Positions 57,062 through 64,000 of a stretch of 64,000 bases of DNA are shown here, in pieces; the stretch's first letter is position 1; every line of letters starts with the position of its first letter. Below the pieces are notes generated by a model. It searched no databases. It was given only the letters and a program-made list of their open reading frames with translations, and was not told where the DNA came from. The stretch spans positions 1 through 64,000 of the forward strand of contig SFAU01000079.1 of assembly GCA_007096045.1 (NCBI GenBank). Reading direction: 5' to 3'. Source of the DNA: Microcystis novacekii Mn_MB_F_20050700_S1 (GTDB lineage: Bacteria > Cyanobacteriota > Cyanobacteriia > Cyanobacteriales > Microcystaceae). The position numbers and the translations under genes were made by a program.

Positions 57062-57224
57062 TAAAAACCTCTCAATAGTCTAAATATTCAACATTATAAC
57101 CTCCTTAAAGTCCGTTGATAAGTACCGCAACTAGGCGTGCGATCGCTTAGCTACTTCTATAATTCCCAAAGTTTCGCTAAAAACTACAATCCCCTTCGGG
57201 AAAAAAAGCTATAAAAGCCTATTT

Positions 57225-57938
57225 ATGGCCAGAGGCGAAAAAATCAGCGACAATGATATAAATAGAGTTATCAACACAAGTAAAGCGATTATGACTGTAG
57301 CTACGACGAACGCCCGAGATATTTTCCGCTCCGCCTACGAAAACCGTTACACTTGGGATGAAGGATTCCCCGGTTACACTGCTGATATTATCCTCACCCA
57401 AGGAGAGGAAGTCCATACGGGCAGAATTCAAGTTAATGCCGATTATAGTGTGGAAGTAACGGGCATTGATGACGAGAAAGTGCAAGAAAGTATCTATAAT
57501 CAAATGCGCGACATCGTTACTCACCGCAAAAGAGGCAATTTTGAGGCTTCCCACGGCAAAAACCAGTTTAATTTCGGGCAAGATGATCCCACTGGTGCGG
57601 TAGAAATTCTTGTCACCGGCGATGCTATGGGAGCTAATTATAAAGTCCGCGGCCAGGAAATCTGTCAAGTCAGTCGAGTCATGGGACCGATGGCTTTTAC
57701 TATTAATACCGAGGAAAGTCTCGATACTGGAGAAGGTTATATTTCTATTCGCTATAATGCCATTTTCCGCAATGCTAAAACCGATGAATTAAAGGGAAAA
57801 CGGAACTTTAAGGAAACCTACGAAAAAATCGATAATTATTATTTACCCTCCTGTCAAGTGATTAACGCAATCGATGCTGGGGGCGAAAAATCCACCACAG
57901 AATTTACTTTTATCAATTTACAGCTTTTAGAATCTTAA
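57225..57938 (+). CDS. DUF3386 family protein
   Basis: A 237-residue protein shared by cyanobacteria and plants. ARDIFRSAYENRYTWDEGFPGY near residue 30 is the family hallmark, followed by DIILTQG and a beta-rich core resembling lipoprotein-carrier-like folds. There is no signal peptide. It is a single gene with unknown function. Confidence 0.8.
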   Translation: MARGEKISDNDINRVINTSKAIMTVATTNARDIFRSAYENRYTWDEGFPGYTADIILTQGEEVHTGRIQVNADYSVEVTGIDDEKVQESIYNQMRDIVTHRKRGNFEASHGKNQFNFGQDDPTGAVEILVTGDAMGANYKVRGQEICQVSRVMGPMAFTINTEESLDTGEGYISIRYNAIFRNAKTDELKGKRNFKETYEKIDNYYLPSCQVINAIDAGGEKSTTEFTFINLQLLES

Positions 57939-58011
57939 GGGTTATTCCCGCCCAAAAAGCGTTAGGATCGAAGTAACTACACTGTAATAAATCTCTGACC
58001 AAAAGCTGATT

Positions 58012-58248
58012 ATGTCTTTAACACTGACTCCCAATAACGTCGAACAAGTTTTAGATGAAATGCGCCCCTACCTGATGGCGGATGGTGGTAACGTGGAATT
58101 AGTCGAAATCGACGGGCCAGTCGTCAAACTGCGACTTCAAGGCGCTTGCGGTTCCTGTCCCAGTTCCACCATGACCCTAAAAATGGGCATCGAACGTCGT
58201 CTCCGGGAAATGATTCCCGAAATTGCCGAAGTTGAACAAGCTTTCTAA
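58012..58248 (+). CDS. nfu: NifU C-terminal-domain Fe-S carrier (Nfu)
   Basis: A 78-residue protein consisting only of the Nfu domain. [22 protein letters not shown] holds the CxxC that bridges a [4Fe-4S] cluster between two monomers. In cyanobacteria Nfu supplies clusters for photosystem I and is essential in some strains. It has normal length and is the only Fe-S assembly gene here. Confidence 0.94.
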   Translation: MSLTLTPNNVEQVLDEMRPYLMADGGNVELVEIDGPVVKLRLQGACGSCPSSTMTLKMGIERRLREMIPEIAEVEQAF

Positions 58249-58450
58249 ATCTTGGTTCAATTAATTGTCACCACCGCCCGATTGACTAAGTTAAATTAGC
58301 GATCGGGCATAATATTAATTATATATTTTTTTTCTGCAAGATTGATAAAATTACAGAATTAATTAAGGTAAAAAGTATCTTTTTTAGCCAATTAACCAGC
58401 CAATTAAGCACTAACATATACTTGAAAATTTTTATTAAAACTCAAAAATT

Positions 58451-59539
58451 ATGACGGAAAATATCCCCACCATTGTGGTCATGCACGGCGACCAAACTGG
58501 AGAAGAACTATTACTAGAAGCCCTGAGAGTATTGCAACCCTCAATAATTCGTCAACCGCTTAACTTTGCCGATTTTGATCTTAGTTTAGCCCAGCGTCGC
58601 CAGAGTAACAATCAAGTGGTTCATGAGGCCGCCGAAGCGACTCTCAAAACCGGATTAGCCCTCAAAGCTGCCACCATCACCCCAGAAATCAAAGGAGATG
58701 TGGGCAGTCCCAACGCTATCTTAAGAGAAGCAATGAATTCTCAGGTAATTCTCCGCATCGGCCGCCGTATCCCTGGTATTCGTCCGATTGGGGGCGTTTA
58801 TTCTCCCATTGCCATTGTCCGCATGGCCGTTGACGATGCCTACGGGGCCAAAGAATGGCGAGAAACCACTGCCACCGGCGATGAAATTGCCTATCGCACC
58901 TCGCGCATTTCTAGGGCTACCAGTCGCGCTGTGGCCGAGTTTACCTTTCAACAGGCCAAAAAAACTGGGGCGCGGGTATTTGGCGGCCCAAAATTCACCG
59001 TCAGTGCCACCTATGAAGGGATGTTTAAAGAGGAATTAGACGCGGCGGCCCAAAGACATCCGGAAGTACGTTATCAACCCCTGTTAATTGATGCAACTTT
59101 TGCCCTACTTTTACAAACCGACGGCGAAGCTTTGGTGATTCCAGCACTTAATCGTGATGGCGATTTATTATCGGATTTTGTCTTGCAACTCTATGGCAGT
59201 ATTGCCGGGGCCGAAAGTTTAGTTTTGGGATTTGACGAGGAAACCTTAGCAGTTAAAACTATTATGGCAGAAGCTCCCCACGGCACGGCCCCCGCTTTAG
59301 AGGGCAAAAATATCGCTAATCCCATGGCGATGATTTTAGCTTCGGCAGCTTTGTTAGGTTATATCGAAACTAGCGAGGCGAGTAAAGCTTCCCGGGCAAT
59401 TTATGAAAGTGTCTTTGAAACTATTCACGAGGGCAAAAAAACCCCCGATTTAGGGGGCCAAATGACCATGAGTGAGTTTACCGATGAGGTGATTCGTCGC
59501 GTGGTCAGTAAGTTAGAGGTTTGGTCTGCTTTGGGGTAA
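58451..59539 (+). CDS. Isocitrate/isopropylmalate dehydrogenase family protein
   Basis: A 362-residue protein. MHGDQTGEELLLEALRVL is the GDGIGxE-like start with two substitutions, ALKAATITPEIKGDVGSPNAILR and GVYSPIAIVRMA cover the substrate loop, and APHGTAPALEGKNIANPMAMILASAALL is the NAD(P)-binding HGSAPDIAGK-like segment. It could be a decarboxylating dehydrogenase of unassigned specificity. Altered N-terminal motif residues mean isopropylmalate or isocitrate activity should not be assumed. Confidence 0.85.
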   Translation: MTENIPTIVVMHGDQTGEELLLEALRVLQPSIIRQPLNFADFDLSLAQRRQSNNQVVHEAAEATLKTGLALKAATITPEIKGDVGSPNAILREAMNSQVILRIGRRIPGIRPIGGVYSPIAIVRMAVDDAYGAKEWRETTATGDEIAYRTSRISRATSRAVAEFTFQQAKKTGARVFGGPKFTVSATYEGMFKEELDAAAQRHPEVRYQPLLIDATFALLLQTDGEALVIPALNRDGDLLSDFVLQLYGSIAGAESLVLGFDEETLAVKTIMAEAPHGTAPALEGKNIANPMAMILASAALLGYIETSEASKASRAIYESVFETIHEGKKTPDLGGQMTMSEFTDEVIRRVVSKLEVWSALG

Positions 59540-59671
59540 GCTGCCGGCACATCTAAATCACCGGTTAAGACTGGACTAGGGAAGGGGGAAAAAGCCGTAA
59601 GATTGCCTATTCCCTAATACCCACAGCTTCTTACCTCACTATTCAGATAACCGCGATATTGCCGCTAATAG

Positions 59672-60175
59672 TTAAGCTAACTTAAAGGCATCTCGCCAAC
59701 ACCAGCGCAACAGGGTAAAAGCTATCAAACCTTTAACCAATTCTAGAAACCAGTAACCAATCTGCAAAGACATCATTTCTCCTGACATTCCCGACTCAGT
59801 AACGGGAGCTAGTAAACCCATGGCGCTCAGATTGGGAGTGAGAAAATAGGTGTAAATTAGGGTGATTACTAAGAGAACACCGGCGAATAGAAGCGATCGA
59901 TGTTCGGGGAGATGGATTAAGGTATGATAGCGGTGGAAGACAACAAAGCTACACAGCACAATCGCCGCACAAACTAATTCCAGATGGTTAAAAATGCCAA
60001 ATAGCAAGTAACCAGCACTGGCAAAGCCATTTTGTGTCATCATGCCAGCTACGGATAAGCTGGGGAGAATGATTAAATCGATGACGAAACTGGCACTTAA
60101 CCAGAAACCGAGAACAACCATGGCTAGGGTTGTCCAATTAAACCAAGACCAATAACGCTCCACAAAAGTTTTCAT
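59672..60175 (-). CDS. Four-helix membrane protein, unknown
   Basis: A 167-residue protein with hydrophobic segments at about 13-40, 55-82, 93-112 and 140-160. A MMTQNGFASAGYLLFGIFNHLEL stretch sits between the first two (split here near residue 45-68). It may belong to the DUF4149-like group but I am not certain. No catalytic motif is seen. Confidence 0.6.
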   Translation of the reverse strand: MKTFVERYWSWFNWTTLAMVVLGFWLSASFVIDLIILPSLSVAGMMTQNGFASAGYLLFGIFNHLELVCAAIVLCSFVVFHRYHTLIHLPEHRSLLFAGVLLVITLIYTYFLTPNLSAMGLLAPVTESGMSGEMMSLQIGYWFLELVKGLIAFTLLRWCWRDAFKLA

Positions 60176-60302
60176 TAGGCTTGCTCCTCCTTGCCTTTAT
60201 AATTTAATTGTAAAGAGCGTTCGCCAAAATTATGGCCAGTTTTTTGGTAATTCTTAGCAATTCTTAGCAATTCTGAGGAGAGCAACCAAACAATACCGCT
60301 CT

Positions 60303-60425
60303 TAAGTAGGTGGGTGGAATTAAATATAAGATGAACGTAGGTTGGGTTGAAGCATGAAACCCAACGCCCCGATGGGTTACGAAGTGCGCTAACCCATCCT
60401 ACAAATAATTGTGCCTCCCTACTTA
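60303..60425. mobile_element. F3 MITE copy D (full length, inverted)
   Basis: TA-AGTAGGTGGGTGGAATTA at the left and TGTGCCTCCCTACT-TA at the right, the reverse orientation of copy B at 16940. Both TIRs and flanking TA are intact. It fills much of the gap between the four-helix protein and the 60566 gene. Confidence 0.82.
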
Positions 60426-60565
60426 TCTCTAGATTTGGCTACCCGCTCGGCGCGGAATTGTAAAGATTTATCAACAAGTGTTTATAAAAACCTTTAAATA
60501 TTGACCAAGCTGACGATTCTAGACTTACCCTAAAACAATAACTGACTATCTACGGGTTTACTGTT

Positions 60566-60880
60566 ATGGATAAGGATTTTCGTAACTATCGCATGGTTTG
60601 CACCCTCACCTTCGGAGATATTTACGGACAAATAATCGTCTGGTTAATCGTTATTTTTCTTACTCTCGCTTCCACTCTAGCTCTTTGGAGTAGCACTAGA
60701 CAAATTTTCGCCCTCGCTACCGTGGGGTTAGTCGTCGTCCTCTCTTTGCCTTTTTTACTCTTTGCTTTCGTTACTACCCTCCTCAATCATATTGAATTCG
60801 TTCCCATCGAAGCGGAAACCAACATTCGTCGTGGTCCTGTCCCCGGAGTTAGCGGCAGCCGTGTACCCGCAGCCGGCTAA
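60566..60880 (+). CDS. Small two-TM protein, unknown
   Basis: A 104-residue protein with two transmembrane helices (about 22-42 and 48-73) and a short tail VPIEAETNIRRGPVPGVSGS. The family looks conserved in cyanobacteria but I cannot name it. The gene has its own strong terminator. Confidence 0.65.
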   Translation: MDKDFRNYRMVCTLTFGDIYGQIIVWLIVIFLTLASTLALWSSTRQIFALATVGLVVVLSLPFLLFAFVTTLLNHIEFVPIEAETNIRRGPVPGVSGSRVPAAG

Positions 60881-60896
60881 ATCCCCAATAAATAAT

Positions 60897-60931
60897 CTAG
60901 AGACGTTGCTGATAACGTCTCTAGCAGTTTT
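60897..60931 (+). terminator. Rho-independent terminator
   Basis: CTAGAGACGTT (60897-60907) pairs perfectly with AACGTCTCTAG (60914-60924); CAGTTTTTG follows. Confidence 0.9.
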
Positions 60932-61152
60932 TGCGCTTGTTTGCGTCGGGGTTTCTCGTTCTTGATTTTTGTAAATTTTTGTTAATTTAACTTGTTTTAA
61001 AACACTTTTTCTGGTAGCGATTATCCAGAGAAAAATAGATGAAAGAGGGAAATTGTCAAGAGAATAATCTTGTTTGCTGCCTGATCCCGGTCAATGATAA
61101 ATTTTTAAATACCTAGTCTTTTACATTTTCCCGACTCTCGGAGTGATCCCCA

Positions 61153-61548
61153 ATGTTAAAAAATCTCTTTGGTGGCAAAAAATCTGACTTTTACCTAGAA
61201 CTAAAAGAAACCGATGGTGAACAACAAGCAACAGCAACCACGGCAGCACCTGCACCTGTTCTGGAAGCGCCCGCCCCTGCTGTGGAGTCTGCATCCGCCC
61301 CTGTAGCCGAGAAAAAACCCCAAAAAACTTCTATTAAGAAAGAAAAGCAAGTAAAAGAAACTCCAGCTGCTCCTGTGAGCGTACCGGCACCCGTAGCCGC
61401 TACTAACGGCAAAGTAGAGCCGCAAGAAGTGGAATTTGCGACAAAATACTTGATTACTCCCACTATGTCTCGCCGTCGCCCGGGTCCAAGTTTGAATGGT
61501 TTCAAAGACATGGCGCGCAAAGCGAAACTACCTGCTAACCGCGGCTAA
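61153..61548 (+). CDS. Ala/Pro-rich small basic protein, cyanobacterial
   Basis: A 131-residue protein. The N-terminal MLKNLFGGKKSDFYLELKE and the C-terminal KYLITPTMSRRRPGPSLNGF are conserved-looking ends joined by a disordered Ala/Pro/Val/Lys linker (residues 25-90). The layout is that of an adaptor with two short binding motifs. There is no membrane segment. No function is known to me. Confidence 0.65.
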   Translation: MLKNLFGGKKSDFYLELKETDGEQQATATTAAPAPVLEAPAPAVESASAPVAEKKPQKTSIKKEKQVKETPAAPVSVPAPVAATNGKVEPQEVEFATKYLITPTMSRRRPGPSLNGFKDMARKAKLPANRG

Positions 61549-61576
61549 ATCCCCCCGGATTGCTTTCTCAACAAAA

Positions 61577-61610
61577 AAAAAGGAGAGCTTTCTTTGACTC
61601 TCCTTTTTCA
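61577..61610 (+). terminator. Rho-independent terminator
   Basis: AAAAAGGAGAG (61577-61587) pairs with CTCTCCTTTTT (61598-61608) over a 10-nt loop. Confidence 0.92.
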
Positions 61611-61744
61611 TCAGGGTGCATCTACTAACTCAAGTGTAGCAGAGAGTTTTTTTGAGGTTGGTTATTTAGGTTACTCCCCAGAGTATTTTGGGGATAATTA
61701 TTGCCTGTCTTTTTGGGCAATTTTTAAAACCTAGGACTAGGTTG

Positions 61745-61996
61745 ACTGGTGGACGGGTGCAAAATCAGTCTTCATAAGTAGGGAGACACAATTATTTGTA
61801 GGATGGGTTAGCAGTAGCGTAAACTATGCGGGCGTTGGGTTTCATGCTTCAACCCAACCTACGTTCTGGTGGACGGGTGCAAAATCAGCATTCATAAGTA
61901 GGGAGAGCAGTAGCGTAAACTATGCGGGCGTTGGGTTTCATGCTTCAACCCAACCTACGTTCTGGTGGACAGGTGCAAAATCAGTCTTCATATCTT
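61745..61996. mobile_element. F3 MITE copy E, right-truncated and tandemly duplicated with host flank
   Basis: A 31-bp host segment, CTGGTGGACGGGTGCAAAAT continuing to CTTCATA, appears three times (from about 61745, 61865 and 61961). After the first and second copies follows AGTAGGGAGA…, ending CAACCTACGTTC. The second unit has a deletion that removes the left GGATGGGTTAG arm. The third flank continues into unique DNA (TCTTGATTTTTGC). Confidence 0.82.
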
Positions 61997-62012
61997 GATT
62001 TTTGCAACGCCA

Positions 62013-62384
62013 TTAGGGGTTAACTTTCGCCGCTCGGATTAGCCAACCGATTACCCCACCCGTAACACCACTGAGGATCGAACTGAGCAAAGCGGTGATC
62101 ACCACTACCCCGATCTGTTTCCAGTTTTTCAATTCTCCGACTTTTTCGGCGAGATCGGTGGTTTTCCCCGCCGCATTCTCTATAACTTTAACTCGATCGC
62201 TTAAACCCTCTATCTTCGCGTCTAGGGTTCGGATATCGCCTTTAATTTCCGACTGCCCTAACTCTAAATTCTTCTGTCCGTTTTCCAGGGTGGTTAGTCG
62301 GTTTTCGATCGCCTTTTGTCCATTGGCAATACCGATGATTAAATCCTCCAATCTTTTTAAATCTTTTTCAGTGGCGGCTGTCAT
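62013..62384 (-). CDS. Coiled-coil protein with C-terminal membrane anchor
   Basis: A 123-residue protein. Residues 1-85 are a heptad-rich coiled coil (IENRLTTLENGQKNLELGQS, then IRTLDAKIEGLSDRVKVIE). A C-terminal membrane helix follows (VVVITALLSSILSGVTGGVIGW). The form is that of phage/bacterial XhlA-like or tail-anchored proteins. The function is unknown. Confidence 0.65.
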   Translation of the reverse strand: MTAATEKDLKRLEDLIIGIANGQKAIENRLTTLENGQKNLELGQSEIKGDIRTLDAKIEGLSDRVKVIENAAGKTTDLAEKVGELKNWKQIGVVVITALLSSILSGVTGGVIGWLIRAAKVNP

Positions 62385-62456
62385 CAGTTAAACTCCTATT
62401 AGCTGAATTTTTCTGGACCCGATTCGATACCTTATTGATTGCGGATAACTTTCTCA

Positions 62457-64000
62457 TTAACAATTTCCCTCCCAGATTTTTAAATAGGCATTTTCCATAT
62501 TTTGGGCGAATTTTTTCCCTTGCCAGAGGGGGGCTATGTCACGATTTCCTAACAGTTGATTGCTGATCTCTTGACGAAGGGAGCGATCGAGTCCTAATTT
62601 TACTCCCCAGTCGATATATTCTGCCTCATTCCAGCCAATTCCGGCTTCAATACCGGCATTAATCATAAAAGTATAACTATTGCGCGCAGAAAATTGTTCT
62701 CCTACCAGTGTAACTAAAGGGATTCCTTGCCATAAAACTTCTAAGGTGGTGGTAGCACCATTGTAGGGATAGGTATCTAACACCACATCGGCAATCTGTA
62801 AATTAGCGCGATGGGTATATTCATCTATATCTCTCGGTAAAAACCGCAATCTTTGGGGATTAACTCCCTCCCTAATCGCTATTTCAGTAAATAATTCTTG
62901 AATTTTTTCAGTCTTACCGACTCCCTTAATCAGAAAATAACTATTAGGGACTTGTGCGAGAATTTTCATCTGAAGTTTAATAGTATCAGGATGACGTTTC
63001 ATGCCACTTTGTACGGAAAAATAGATGGTAGCATCGGGGGGAATTTCTAAATCTTCTCGACGTAGATTAGGAGTACCGATTTCAAAACCATCCACTGCTA
63101 AATATGTCTCTGGTAAACGATAGATTTTTTCTCGATAATATTCCTCCGCTTGCTGGGGTAAAACGTAGGGATCGGCGATATAGTAATCAATAGTTGCTAA
63201 TCCAGAAGCATCCCAACCTAACCAAGTCACTTGTTTTGCTGCGGGTTTCAGTGCCATAATCTGATTGGTGAGATTATGGGTTAAACTGTCTAAATCTACC
63301 AGAATATCTATCTGATCTTGTTGAATTTGTTGGGCAACTTCTAGGGGATTTTGAGCGTAGGGAAAATGACGGATAATATCTCGGCTATCCCGAAACCATT
63401 GACGGGTAATTTCATCTTCTTCTTGGTTAATAGTATAGATGGCTATTTGCAATTTTTCTCGATCATGATGGTGAATTAACCAACGACTTAACCAACCGAC
63501 AGAATGATGTTTAAAGGTACTAGCAAGATAACCAATCGTTAGTTTTTCTTGAACTTTTTTGATAGTAATACAAGGAGTTTCTAAACTATTATTATCAAGG
63601 AAAATTTCGGCGATGCGATTAGTTAATTGTCGATTGGCTAAAGCTCGATCGCCTAGGTAGGGTAGGGGACTAGAAATATTGAGAAAGCTAGTTTTAATAA
63701 GCGGTTCTAGAGTAATATTTTTCTGACTGGTTAATTCCTGTAATAAATTCTGATATTCTTGATAAATATGATCAATTTCTTGCCAAACTCCCCAGCGCAA
63801 AAGTATTAACAAAATTAGATAATTACTGTATAACTTTAGGGTTGGGGTTAGACAAATTTCTCGCAATTGATAGGCAGTTATTAAAGAATTATCAAAGTCT
63901 TCGGCTAAAATATAGAGGTTAACTAATTGTTCCAAAAGACTCAGATCATTTGGTCTTAATTGCAGACAAAGTTTAATAATTTCTACTCCAAAAGCGGGAC
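62457..64000 (-). CDS. SPINDLY/OGT-like glycosyltransferase with N-terminal TPR region, partial (5' end outside window)
   Basis: At least 514 residues; the frame is open to the right edge, so the start is not visible. The visible N-terminal part (LCLQLRPNDLSLLEQLVNLY, then DNSLITAYQLREICL) looks like TPR repeats. The rest is a Glyco_transf_41-type GT-B catalytic region: IGYLASTFKHHSVGWLS, DILVDLDSLTHNL, TWLGWDASGL, FSVQSGMKRHPDTIKLQMKI, DVVLDTYPYNGATTTLEVLW and GEQFSARNSYTFM. Cyanobacterial members are proposed protein O-glycosyltransferases; the acceptor is unknown. Confidence 0.88.
   Translation of the reverse strand, partial: PAFGVEIIKLCLQLRPNDLSLLEQLVNLYILAEDFDNSLITAYQLREICLTPTLKLYSNYLILLILLRWGVWQEIDHIYQEYQNLLQELTSQKNITLEPLIKTSFLNISSPLPYLGDRALANRQLTNRIAEIFLDNNSLETPCITIKKVQEKLTIGYLASTFKHHSVGWLSRWLIHHHDREKLQIAIYTINQEEDEITRQWFRDSRDIIRHFPYAQNPLEVAQQIQQDQIDILVDLDSLTHNLTNQIMALKPAAKQVTWLGWDASGLATIDYYIADPYVLPQQAEEYYREKIYRLPETYLAVDGFEIGTPNLRREDLEIPPDATIYFSVQSGMKRHPDTIKLQMKILAQVPNSYFLIKGVGKTEKIQELFTEIAIREGVNPQRLRFLPRDIDEYTHRANLQIADVVLDTYPYNGATTTLEVLWQGIPLVTLVGEQFSARNSYTFMINAGIEAGIGWNEAEYIDWGVKLGLDRSLRQEISNQLLGNRDIAPLWQGKKFAQNMENAYLKIWEGNC

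Noticed and set aside
61191-61520. Reverse frame rich in Gly/Ala/Thr
   Set aside because: Antisense of the Ala/Pro-rich linker of the 61153 gene.

Overview
The window looks like chromosome of a unicellular bloom-forming cyanobacterium, most likely Microcystis aeruginosa or a close relative. The reasons are an FtsH of the thylakoid photosystem II repair type, several families known mainly from cyanobacteria and plastids (DUF1997, DUF3386, DUF3685/Ycf55, TIGR04376, DUF6930), frequent GCGATCGC (HIP1) octamers, moderate GC, and a very high load of small non-autonomous transposable elements, tandem heptamers, toxin-antitoxin modules and caspase-like proteins. The genus is an inference from this pattern. 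I saw no rRNA, tRNA or CRISPR array.

Layout. 0-5 kb: tail of an IS200/IS605-type TnpB with its right end, a small three-repeat protein, an orphan Dam-type methylase and ftsH. 5-13.9 kb: housekeeping genes (SDR protein, DUF1997, typA, prs, lepB) and a polyferredoxin membrane protein fused to EF-hands. 13.9-21.3 kb: accessory DNA with a two-gene cassette (NERD-like/UvrD-type helicase plus DUF2290 protein), a lone MrpB-like antiporter subunit, msrA, and an OLD-family ATPase/TOPRIM nuclease whose upstream partner survives only as a DUF3883-like tail. 21-42.6 kb: mostly core genes (DUF6930, catalytically substituted orthocaspase co-translated with sat, SDR, HPPD-like, aspartyl protease, HIT, comM/yifB, hyuB, tsaD, truB, hisC, ispG, hydrolase, TIGR04376, DUF3685 response regulator, Fur), with element insertions placed very close to gene ends. 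42.7-44 kb: transposase and phzF debris. 44-51 kb: pepP, Uma2, ligA and a pentapeptide-repeat membrane protein. 51-57 kb: plastic region with an HTH protein, MntA-HepT and VapBC toxin-antitoxin pairs bracketed by a 236-bp direct repeat, an FGE-sulfatase protein whose C-terminus looks like a diversity-generating-retroelement variable region, and a Doc toxin gene broken by an ISL3-type MITE. 57-64 kb: DUF3386, Nfu, an isocitrate/isopropylmalate dehydrogenase-family enzyme, small membrane proteins and the C-terminal part of a SPINDLY/OGT-like glycosyltransferase that leaves the window.

Four dispersed element families can be defined from the sequence: F1 (ends GGGTGCATCTCA, 8-9 bp target duplications), F2 (ends AGGGCTTGCTGAA), F3 (ends AGTAGG, TA target) and an ISL3-type MITE (ends GGCTCTTCT, 8 bp target duplication). 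Some abut start or stop codons, and two F3 copies carry duplicated host flanks in place of their right end.

The best candidates for something undescribed are the FGE-sulfatase/coiled-coil protein with a probable hypervariable C-terminus, the helicase-DUF2290 pair, and the Tyr/Ser-substituted orthocaspase translationally coupled to ATP sulfurylase.
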